Shown here: positions 57,340-64,000 of the stretch, one piece after another
Numbering within the stretch: position 1 is the stretch's first letter
How the letters are laid out: each line of letters opens with the position of its first letter
Assembly (NCBI GenBank): GCA_009841105.1
Contig: VXMM01000002.1
Coordinates: 1 to 64,000, forward strand
Source of the DNA: Acidimicrobiia bacterium
Lineage (GTDB): Bacteria > Actinomycetota > Acidimicrobiia > Spongiisociales > Spongiisociaceae
Reading direction: 5' to 3'
Length of the DNA: 64,000 bases
Translations under genes and position numbers: made by a program
Notes under the pieces: generated by a model
Databases searched by the model: none
Told to the model about the DNA's origin: nothing
Seen by the model: the letters and a program-made list of their open reading frames with translations, nothing else

Positions 57340-57591
57340 CTAGTCGAGTTCCAGTCTATACGTCAGGATGATGTGGCGAACCTGGCGCACCTGATATGGC
57401 TTCGCCTTGCCGCTGTCGCGTTGCAGGACGATCTGTCCGGCTACTCCCTCCTTGACGAAGATGTGGTGGCTGCCACGAGTCCGCTCTGCGAAGCCGAGAC
57501 GCCTGAGCAAGCCGCAAAGGTCTGCGAACCGGATGCTGGCATCCGAGTTGGCTCTGAGCATCCTATGTAGGGTCTTCCGGGCCCGCCCCAT
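57340..57591 (-). CDS. hicA: HicA-like mRNA interferase toxin
   Basis: 83 residues. RFADLCGLLRRLGF and RGSHHIFVKEG carry the dsRBD-like fold and the catalytic His of HicA (GSHH). The end (VRQVRHIILTYRLELD) is intact. The N-terminal 20 residues before RFADLC are longer than usual; an internal ATG (LRANSDASI) could be the start. GGAGA precedes the first ATG. Unlike the decayed pair at 25.3 kb this module has no stop or shift. Confidence 0.83.
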   Translation of the reverse strand: MGRARKTLHRMLRANSDASIRFADLCGLLRRLGFAERTRGSHHIFVKEGVAGQIVLQRDSGKAKPYQVRQVRHIILTYRLELD

Positions 57592-57605
57592 TCTCCATCC
57601 GCATA

Positions 57606-57637
57606 TTGATAAGTAGTACGTTCCGAAATGCTAATAA
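57606..57637. promoter_or_regulatory. AT-rich overlapping divergent promoters
   Basis: Minus strand: TTAGCA (-35, 57629-57634), 17 nt, TATCAA (-10, 57606-57611), ending 14 nt before hicA. Plus strand: TTGATA at 57606-57611 as -35 and an extended -10 TGcTAATAA at 57629-57637, spacer 20 nt. The block 57600-57655 is far richer in A/T than anything nearby. Shared hexamers mean the two promoters exclude each other. Confidence 0.4.
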
Positions 57638-57699
57638 TAGATATCATGCTTTAAAAGGGGCTAGTTCGTCCGCATAGCGCAGCCCTGAAGCGCGGCGCC

Positions 57700-59178
57700 G
57701 TGTCCGGGGATCCGGGCCGTGTTGACGAACACCTCGCCGGTCTCTTGGATTGGGGGTATGCCGATGATGTCCTTGCAATGACTCCTGAGGAGTTCCGCCG
57801 TCACGGTTACGCCTTGATCGACTGGGTGGCCAGCTACATGGAGCGGGTGGGTGACCTGCCGGTGCAGTCACAACTGGCGCCAGGCGAGATCCGGGACATG
57901 CTCCCCGACCACGCTCCGGAGGAACCGGAGGACTTCGAGGAGGTCACGGCCGACCTGGACCGCATCGTGGTACCCGGGCTGACCAACTGGGTCTCCCCCG
58001 GATGGTTCGCATACTTCCCGGCCGCAACCTCCGGCCCGGGCATTCTCGGCGAGTTGGTCTCAGCCGGCCTCGGCCAGCAGGGCATGCTGTGGGCCACTAG
58101 CCCGGTATGCACCGAACTGGAGAACGTGATGGCCGACTGGATGGTGGACCTGCTCGGGCTTCCCGACCGATGGAAGACGACCGACCAGGGGGGCGGGGTG
58201 ATGCAGCAGACCGCCTCGGATGCCGTCCATACCGCCCTCGTGGTCGCCCGCGAAGAGGTGGCTAGGCGTGGCGGGGCCGCCGACCGTTGCGTGGCCTACA
58301 CGTCCTCGCAGGCCCACTCCTCCGTGGAAAAGGGCGCTCGGGTGGCCGGCTACCGCCATGTGCGCCTGATCGACGTGGACGATGCGTACGCCATGCGGAT
58401 AGATGCCTTGCGGGAGGCGGTAGGTGAGGATCGGGCAGCCGGGCTGGAGCCCGCCTTCGCCTGCTCGGCCGTGGGCACAACCGGCACGACCGCGGTGGAC
58501 CCGGTCCGCGCCGTGGGCGAGCTGGCCCGCCAAGCCGGGATGTGGCATCACGTCGACGCCGCGTATGCGGGCAACGCCATGATCTGTCCGGAGTTCCGGC
58601 GCCATCAGGATGGCCTGGAGCTAGTGGACAGCTACACGGTCAACCCCTACAAGTGGACGCCGATGACCTTCGATGGATCGCTGTTCTACGTGGCCGACCG
58701 GCGACCCCTGATCCGCACCCTCTCGATCCTGCCCGAGTACCTGCGCAACGCCTCCTCCGAGAGCGGGCGGGTGATCGACTACCGGGACTGGCACGTGGCG
58801 CTGGGGCGCCGCTTCCGCTCGCTGAAACTCTGGTTTGTCCTGCGCTACTACGGCGCCGCCGCTCTGCGCGCCCGGATACGGGACAACGTGGCGTGGGCCC
58901 GCTCTTTTGCTGACCGGGTGCGGGAGGACCCTCGTTTCGAGCTGGTGGCTCCCGTACCTTTCGCGCTGGTGTGCTTCCGGCACCGGGCCGGCAACGGGGC
59001 CACCGAGTCCCTGGGGGAGATGGTCAACCGATCCGACCATTCATTCCTGACCCCTTCCCGGATAGGGGAAACCTCGTTCCTACGGGTGTCGATAGGCCAG
59101 ATGAACACTGAAGAGGAGCATGTCGAGCGGCTCTGGCAGACCATCGACGAGGCTGCCCCCGCGACCGTCGGTCCGTAG
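57700..59178 (+). CDS. Aromatic-L-amino-acid-type PLP decarboxylase
   Basis: 492 residues, group II decarboxylase. SQAHSSVEKG holds the His that stacks on PLP, WHHVDAAYAG the Asp contacting its nitrogen, and YTVNPYKWTPMTFD the Schiff-base Lys. YLRNASSESGRVIDYRDW is the flexible catalytic loop and keeps the Tyr that favours decarboxylation over oxidative deamination. The segment before Lys is NPY where the family has NPH, so a conserved His is Tyr. Products would be tyramine, tryptamine or similar. The GTG start is uncertain; the ATG 26 codons in (TPEEFRRHGYALIDW) looks like the usual family start. Neither has a ribosome site. Confidence 0.88.
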   Translation: MSGDPGRVDEHLAGLLDWGYADDVLAMTPEEFRRHGYALIDWVASYMERVGDLPVQSQLAPGEIRDMLPDHAPEEPEDFEEVTADLDRIVVPGLTNWVSPGWFAYFPAATSGPGILGELVSAGLGQQGMLWATSPVCTELENVMADWMVDLLGLPDRWKTTDQGGGVMQQTASDAVHTALVVAREEVARRGGAADRCVAYTSSQAHSSVEKGARVAGYRHVRLIDVDDAYAMRIDALREAVGEDRAAGLEPAFACSAVGTTGTTAVDPVRAVGELARQAGMWHHVDAAYAGNAMICPEFRRHQDGLELVDSYTVNPYKWTPMTFDGSLFYVADRRPLIRTLSILPEYLRNASSESGRVIDYRDWHVALGRRFRSLKLWFVLRYYGAAALRARIRDNVAWARSFADRVREDPRFELVAPVPFALVCFRHRAGNGATESLGEMVNRSDHSFLTPSRIGETSFLRVSIGQMNTEEEHVERLWQTIDEAAPATVGP

Positions 59179-59194
59179 GGCTCGCCCCGTTCCA

Positions 59195-59200
59195 TATACT
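59195..59200 (+). promoter_or_regulatory. Putative -10 box of the cupin-fusion gene
   Basis: TATACT, a 5-of-6 match to the -10 consensus, lies 34 nt before the preferred GTG. No good -35 is seen. Transcription would begin near 59207, just before the ATG at 59214. Confidence 0.4.
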
Positions 59201-59228
59201 TCGCAGCCGTCCTATGAACGGAGGGTTC

Positions 59229-60038
59229 GTGGAGCATTGGAGGCCGGGCGACATCGAATGGGAGCCGGCGCCCGCGGAGAACTTCACAGGTCACGTGCTG
59301 TTCGGGCCGGTCAGGACCGACGGACTGCTCAATGTCCTGGCAGTCAGCTTCGCTCCCGGCGCCCGGACTGATTGGCACCACCATCCCGACGGCCAGGTGC
59401 TCTACGTCACTAACGGCGCGGGACTGGTGCAGAATGAGGAGGGTTCCGCGTTCGAGATCTCAACCGGGGATCTCATTCACGCTCCGCCGGGAGAGGTCCA
59501 CTGGCATGGCGCCCTTCCCGAGTCACCGATGACACACGTGTCGCACACCACGGGCGGTCCGACCGTCTGGGAACCTCGGAAGGTGACCGACGAGGAGTAC
59601 GCCTCGGCTCGAGAGCGGGGATCGAGGGCAGAGCCATCCGGCGCGCCGCAGGCGACCGTCGCATTCACGATTCCGACGGTGGTGAAGGAGAACCTCCAGG
59701 CTCAGGCCTGGACCGAGTACATGAAGTTCTCTACGTTGGTCGCAAACGCTCTGGAGCGAGCTACCCAGCCCAAGGACGAGCTCGGATTCCTGTCTCTATC
59801 CGTCACTCCCGGCGGTGAGACCGTCTACAGGCTGGTCAGCGGCTGGAAACTCCGGTCCGGATGGAGCGTCCGAGGCGCATGGTCGCAGAGATTCAAGATT
59901 TCGCAGGCTGCGGCCGATGAGATCGACAACATCATGGGCCTCACGGGCGCCGGCCGCCAGGATGTGTGCCGCGCGCTCCTGTACGACTACCTGGTTGCTG
60001 TCCGGACAGACTGGGATCTGGCCTTACTGTCCGAGTAG
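59229..60038 (+). CDS. Cupin protein with an unrecognised C-terminal domain
   Basis: About 269 residues. Residues ~30-110 are a cupin: PGARTDWHHHPDGQVLYV holds the metal His residues (Gln where Glu is usual) and PPGEVHWHG the last His. The C-terminal ~130 residues (from VAFTIPTVVKENLQAQAWTE) I do not recognise; two helical stretches (FSTLVANALERA and SQAAADEIDNIMG...DVCRALLYDYL) look like ribbon-helix-helix or helical-bundle elements. GTG at 59229 follows GGAGGG (59220-59225); an ATG five codons earlier lies just after the -10 box and is an alternative. It follows the decarboxylase by 50 nt. Confidence 0.72.
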   Translation: MEHWRPGDIEWEPAPAENFTGHVLFGPVRTDGLLNVLAVSFAPGARTDWHHHPDGQVLYVTNGAGLVQNEEGSAFEISTGDLIHAPPGEVHWHGALPESPMTHVSHTTGGPTVWEPRKVTDEEYASARERGSRAEPSGAPQATVAFTIPTVVKENLQAQAWTEYMKFSTLVANALERATQPKDELGFLSLSVTPGGETVYRLVSGWKLRSGWSVRGAWSQRFKISQAAADEIDNIMGLTGAGRQDVCRALLYDYLVAVRTDWDLALLSE

Positions 60039-60087
60039 ACGGTACGAGAAGGCCTCAGCTTCCCCCTCCCTCACCTTCGATCGCCAC

Positions 60088-61581
60088 CTAGCCGTGCTGG
60101 GGGAACCCCAGGTCCACTCCCCGGTGGATCGGATCCGGCCAGCGTGAGATCACAACCTTGGGCCGGGTGTAGAAGCTGACCCCGTCCGGCCCGTATATGG
60201 AATGGGCTCCGAAGATAGAGTCCTTCCAGCCGCCGAACGAGTAGAAGGCCAGCGGTACAGGGATCGGCACGTTGATCCCCACCATCCCCACCTCGATCTC
60301 GGCCTGGAACTTGCGGGCCGCTCCCCCGTCGTTGGTGAAGACCGCCGTCCCGTTGCCGTAGGGGTTCGCGTTGACCAGATCGATGGCTTCCTGGTAGGCG
60401 CCGGTCCGCACCACGGATAGCACCGGCCCGAAGATCTCGTCGCGGTAGATGGACATGTCAGGGGTGACGTCGTCGAACAGGGTGGGTCCCAGGAAGTACC
60501 CGTCCTCGTGCCCCTCGACCTCCAGTCCCCGGCCGTCCTCGACCAGCGTGGCGCCTTCCGACTCGCCGGCATCGATGTAGCTCACCACCCGGTCGCGGTG
60601 CTGCCCGGTCACCAGCGGACCCATCTGCGCGCCGTCCGCGTCACCGGGCGCCACCACCACCTCGGACACCCTCTCCCGCATCTTCGGGAGCAGGCGGTCG
60701 GCCGCGTCGCCCACCGTCACCACCACCGATATGGCCATGCAGCGCTCTCCCGCCGATCCGTATCCCGCCGACACGGCAGCGTCGGCGGCCAGGTCCATGT
60801 CGGCATCCGGGAGCACGATCATGTGGTTCTTGGCTCCGCCAAGAGCCTGCACCCGCTTGCCGTTCCGGGTGCCCTGCTCGTAGATGTAGCGGGCGATGGG
60901 CGTGGAGCCCACGAACGAGACGGCCGCCACATCAGGATGGCCGATCAAGGCGTCCACCGCCTCCTTGTCCCCGTGCACCACGTTGAACACCCCATCCGGG
61001 AGCCCCGCCTCGGCCAGCAACTCGGCGTTCATGAGCGAGGGGGACGGATCCTTCTCGGAGGGCTTCAGCACGAAGGTGTTGCCACACGCCAGGGCGATCG
61101 GGAACATCCACATGGGGACCATGGCCGGGAAGTTGAAGGGCGTGATACCCACTACCACGCCGAGGGGCTGGCGCACGGTGTAGGTGTCGACCGACCGGCT
61201 CACCTGCTCGGAAAAGGAGCCCTTGACCAGGTGGGCGATGTTGCAGGCGAACTCCACCACCTCGAGGCCGCGCTGAACCTCGCCCAAGGCGTCATCGATG
61301 GTCTTGCCGTGCTCGGCGGTCAGAAGGCGGGCCAGGTCGAGGCGGTGGCGGGTGATTAGCTCGCGGTAGGCGAACATGATGTTCTGGCGGCGGGTGAGCG
61401 GCACGTTGCGCCAATCCCGGAAGGCCTTGCGAGCTGTCGAGACGGCCGCATCTACCTCGCGGGTACCCGCCAAAGCGACCTGGGCAGCCTGCTCCCCGGT
61501 AGCCGGGTTGAAGACCGGCCCGACCCGGTCGGGCTCGCCGTCCCAGGTCCTGCCGTCTATCCAGTGGTTGATGTTCCTCAT
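60088..61581 (-). CDS. CoA-acylating (methyl)malonate-semialdehyde dehydrogenase
   Basis: 497 residues, MmsA type. The catalytic Cys is in GSAGERCMAISV, the NAD(P) region is GGAKNHMIVLPDADMD, and PFNFPAMVPMWMFPIALACG is the family's conserved block. The enzyme turns malonate or methylmalonate semialdehyde into acetyl- or propionyl-CoA. With the dihydropyrimidinase next to it the likely role is the last step of beta-alanine use from uracil. Start ATG (RNINHWIDGRTW). Confidence 0.93.
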   Translation of the reverse strand: MRNINHWIDGRTWDGEPDRVGPVFNPATGEQAAQVALAGTREVDAAVSTARKAFRDWRNVPLTRRQNIMFAYRELITRHRLDLARLLTAEHGKTIDDALGEVQRGLEVVEFACNIAHLVKGSFSEQVSRSVDTYTVRQPLGVVVGITPFNFPAMVPMWMFPIALACGNTFVLKPSEKDPSPSLMNAELLAEAGLPDGVFNVVHGDKEAVDALIGHPDVAAVSFVGSTPIARYIYEQGTRNGKRVQALGGAKNHMIVLPDADMDLAADAAVSAGYGSAGERCMAISVVVTVGDAADRLLPKMRERVSEVVVAPGDADGAQMGPLVTGQHRDRVVSYIDAGESEGATLVEDGRGLEVEGHEDGYFLGPTLFDDVTPDMSIYRDEIFGPVLSVVRTGAYQEAIDLVNANPYGNGTAVFTNDGGAARKFQAEIEVGMVGINVPIPVPLAFYSFGGWKDSIFGAHSIYGPDGVSFYTRPKVVISRWPDPIHRGVDLGFPQHG

Positions 61582-61679
61582 AGCGGTCCGGTTCCCTCCT
61601 TAACCCTGCTCACTTCACGTTCCCCCCACATCCATGAGCATCGGCCCACTCCAAGCTCGTTCATCGCGGATCGGGGATA

Positions 61680-63095
61680 TCACAGCATCATGCTGTGGCC
61701 GCGGCGAAGGTACTCCCCGTCGCCCTTGGCGCCGAGGTACTGGCCGTCCTCGATGATGACCTTGCCCTTCGACATCACCACCTCGACCTTGCCGGTGACC
61801 TTCCGGCCCTCGTAGGCCGAGTAGTCGACGTCCATGTGATGCGTCTCGGCCGAGATGGTATGGGTCCGGTTCGGGCCGAGGATCACGATGTCGGCGTCGC
61901 TCCCCACCGCGATGGTTCCCTTCTGCGGGAACATGCCGAACATCTTCGCGGGAGCGGTGGCGGTGATCTCCACGAAGCGGTTGACGCTGATACGACCCTG
62001 GCCGACGCCGCCGTCGAAGATCAGCTCCATCCGGTTCTCCACCCCCGGCATTCCGTTGGGGATGGCTGCGAAGTTGTCCCGACCGAGCTGTTTCTGAGTG
62101 CCGAACGTGTGGTGATTGCCCATGCAGAACGGACAGTGGTCGGTCGACACCACTTGGAGATCATTGGTCTGCAGACCCCGCCACAGCCGTCTCTGGTGAC
62201 CGGCCGCACGGTCTCGTAGTGGCGGCGAACACACGTACTTGGCGCCCTCGAAGCCGTTACCGAGATCCTCGAGATCGAGGAACAGGTATTGCGGGCAGGT
62301 CTCGGCAAACACCTTCCGCCCTTCGTCCCGAGCCCGGATCACCTCGTCCAGGGCCTCGACAGCGGAGAGATGGACGATGTACAGGGTTGCGCCCGTGACC
62401 TCCGCCAGCCGTATGGACCGATGGGTGGCCTCGCCCTCCAGCACCGACTTGCGGGCCAGCCCGTGGTAGATGGGATCGGTCTCCCCCCGCGCCAGAGCCT
62501 GGTTCACGAACACGTCGATGGCGATGCCGTTCTCGGCGTGCATGGCGATGACCGAACCGTTCTCGGCGGCCTTCTGCATAGCCAACACGATCTCGCCGTC
62601 GTCGGAGTAGAACAGGCCCGGGTACGCCATGAACATCTTGAACGAGGTGACGCCCTCGTCCACCAGCATGTCCATCTCCTTGAGGGTCTGCTCGTTGATG
62701 TCGCCCGTGATCATGTGGAAGCCATAGTCGATGGCGCACTCGCCCTCCGCCTTGGCCATCCACCTCTCGTAGCCGTCCATCGCCGACTCCCCCTTGGTCT
62801 GGACGGCGAAGTCGACGATTGTGGTGGTACCTCCCCAGGCGGCGGCCCGTGTACCGGTCTCGAAAGTGTCGGCGGCGAAGGTACCCCCGAAAGGAAGCTC
62901 CATGTGGGTGTGCACGTCGACGCCGCCCGGAATGACCAGCCTGCCCGCGGCGTCGACGGTGCGGTCCGCGGTAAGCCCCAGGTCGTCGGCGGACGCCACG
63001 ATGGCGACCACTCTCGATCCCCGGACCAGCACATCGGCCGCCGTGGTACCGGTGGCGGTGACCACGATGCCGTTCTTGATCAGTAGAGAACCCAT
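61680..63095 (-). CDS. Dihydropyrimidinase (hydantoinase)
   Basis: 471 residues. HxH in GVDVHTHMELP, the lysine that becomes carboxylated in SFKMFMAYPG, His in IAMHAENG, His in YIVHLSAVEA and Asp in VVSTDHCPF form the binuclear zinc site. It opens dihydrouracil or hydantoin rings. It lies between the semialdehyde dehydrogenase (98 nt) and the luciferase-like oxidoreductase (43 nt) on one strand, which supports reductive pyrimidine degradation. A beta-ureidopropionase is not in the window. Confidence 0.94.
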   Translation of the reverse strand: MGSLLIKNGIVVTATGTTAADVLVRGSRVVAIVASADDLGLTADRTVDAAGRLVIPGGVDVHTHMELPFGGTFAADTFETGTRAAAWGGTTTIVDFAVQTKGESAMDGYERWMAKAEGECAIDYGFHMITGDINEQTLKEMDMLVDEGVTSFKMFMAYPGLFYSDDGEIVLAMQKAAENGSVIAMHAENGIAIDVFVNQALARGETDPIYHGLARKSVLEGEATHRSIRLAEVTGATLYIVHLSAVEALDEVIRARDEGRKVFAETCPQYLFLDLEDLGNGFEGAKYVCSPPLRDRAAGHQRRLWRGLQTNDLQVVSTDHCPFCMGNHHTFGTQKQLGRDNFAAIPNGMPGVENRMELIFDGGVGQGRISVNRFVEITATAPAKMFGMFPQKGTIAVGSDADIVILGPNRTHTISAETHHMDVDYSAYEGRKVTGKVEVVMSKGKVIIEDGQYLGAKGDGEYLRRGHSMML

Positions 63096-63138
63096 CGGTC
63101 CCTCCCTTCGAGTCTCTAAACGTGTCCGTCCATCATGC

Positions 63139-64000
63139 TCACCCGCCTCGGAGCACGGCAGGGATGACCCGGTCGCCGTAGGCCTCGATAGTGGCTTCCC
63201 GATCGTCGTGCATCAGGTAAAGGCCGAAGTGGTCCATCCCGAGCCCCCGGAGCAGGCGGAGCTTGGCGATATGATCCTCCGCAGTGCCGAGGACGCAGAA
63301 CCGGTCCACGATCGAGTCCGGCACGAAGTCGGTGGAAGGGTTGCCGGCCCGACCGTGGTGGGAGTAGTCGTAGCCCTCCCGGGCAGCGATGTACTCGGCC
63401 AGGACATCGGGAACCATTTCCGGATTGTCCGAGCCGTAGCGCCTGACCAGGTCGTGGACGTGGTTGCCGACCATTCCGCCGAACCACCGCAGCTGCTCGC
63501 GCTGGTGGTCGATGTCGTCACCCACGTATGCGGGGGCGACCACGCATACCTTGATCTCCCCAGGGTCACGTCCCGCCTCGGAGGCCGCCGCCCGCACCGC
63601 CCCCAACGTCCATTCGAGGATCTGAGGATCGGCCAGCTGGAGTATGAATCCGTCGGCGTGGCGGCCGACCGTGGCCAAGGCCTTGGGACCGTACCCGGCC
63701 GCCCACATAGGCAGGTTCCAACCCTCGGAGATCCAGGGGATCCGGAGTGGAGTCCCTCCGTAGTCGACCTCCTCCCCGGCCACCAGTCCTTTGATGACCT
63801 CCATCGACTCGACCATCTTGGCCAGTGTGCGGGGCTTGCGGCCGATGTATCTCAGCGCCGAGTCGCCGCGGCCCATGCCGCAGATGGTCCGATCCCCGTA
63901 CATGTCGTTGAGGGTGGCGAACAGGGACGCCAGCACCGTCCAATCCCTGGTCCCGGGATTGGTCACCATCGGTCCCACCACGAGGCGCTCGGTCTCGGCG
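63139..64000 (-). CDS. Luciferase-like, probably F420-dependent oxidoreductase (partial)
   Basis: About 287 residues visible; the N-terminus lies beyond the window end. VTNPGTRDWTVLASLFATLN and CGMGRGDSALRYIGRKP match LLM-class oxidoreductases that act with F420 or flavin and are often found beside dihydropyrimidinases. AAGYGPKALATVGRHADGF is the conserved barrel segment. It is probably the first gene of the pyrimidine/hydantoin unit seen here. The residues before VTNPG (ETERLVVGPM) continue the frame to the last base. Confidence 0.85.
   Translation of the reverse strand, partial: AETERLVVGPMVTNPGTRDWTVLASLFATLNDMYGDRTICGMGRGDSALRYIGRKPRTLAKMVESMEVIKGLVAGEEVDYGGTPLRIPWISEGWNLPMWAAGYGPKALATVGRHADGFILQLADPQILEWTLGAVRAAASEAGRDPGEIKVCVVAPAYVGDDIDHQREQLRWFGGMVGNHVHDLVRRYGSDNPEMVPDVLAEYIAAREGYDYSHHGRAGNPSTDFVPDSIVDRFCVLGTAEDHIAKLRLLRGLGMDHFGLYLMHDDREATIEAYGDRVIPAVLRGG

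Overview
The window is high-GC DNA (about 65% by eye) with frequent GTG and TTG starts, AGGAGG-type ribosome sites, TT/TTA-rich lipoprotein linkers, an F420-type luciferase-like oxidoreductase and many paralogous catabolic enzymes. This points to an actinobacterium. The load of phytanoyl-CoA dioxygenases, phosphotriesterase homologues, hydantoinase/oxoprolinases, SDRs and orphan solute-binding proteins fits an Acidimicrobiia-like, possibly host-associated or marine lineage; that placement is inference. I see no rRNA, tRNA or CRISPR array.

Layout. 0.2-6 kb: mixed genes (class III aminotransferase, MetE-like protein, SDR, class IV aminotransferase, phosphotriesterase homologue). 6-20.4 kb: a minus-strand run of twelve genes carrying an ABC importer (two permeases, one ATPase), a fused HyuA-HyuB hydrolase, two phosphotriesterase homologues, a VOC protein, a phytanoyl-CoA dioxygenase, a threonine-synthase-like PLP enzyme, an unknown protein, an RraA-like aldolase and a class V aminotransferase. 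A matching NitT/TauT-type binding protein lies at 23.9-25.2 kb on the plus strand. 20.6-31.3 kb is accessory DNA: a lipoprotein, a VapBC pair, two CocE/NonD hydrolases, a decayed hicBA pair, a DSD1-like PLP enzyme, an amidohydrolase and an MNT-HEPN pair. 31.3-36.1 kb has a second fused hydantoinase and a fourth phosphotriesterase homologue.

36.3-48.1 kb is a sugar or sugar-acid region: an ABC importer without ATPase, then, after a divergent phytanoyl-CoA dioxygenase, a plus-strand operon of an FAD oxidoreductase, three SDRs, two enolase-superfamily dehydratase-type enzymes and a zinc dehydrogenase. The 338-nt gap after it holds a 162-nt MITE-like element with 23-nt inverted ends. 48.5-52.7 kb has a cyclase, an orphan TRAP binding protein and a D-aminoacylase.

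52.8-57.1 kb looks like core genome: a DAHP-synthase/chorismate-mutase fusion, lgt, leuD and leuC. The fusion is the most interesting gene here. Its DAHP-synthase half has lost nearly all metal, PEP and E4P residues, while the chorismate-mutase half keeps its catalytic set. It is preceded by a likely leaderless 23-residue leader peptide rich in Tyr/Phe and by a terminator hairpin, i.e. a ribosome-mediated attenuator. 57.1-64 kb has an intact hicAB pair, an aromatic amino acid decarboxylase, a cupin fusion and a pyrimidine/hydantoin-degradation set (malonate-semialdehyde dehydrogenase, dihydropyrimidinase, a luciferase-like oxidoreductase cut by the window end).
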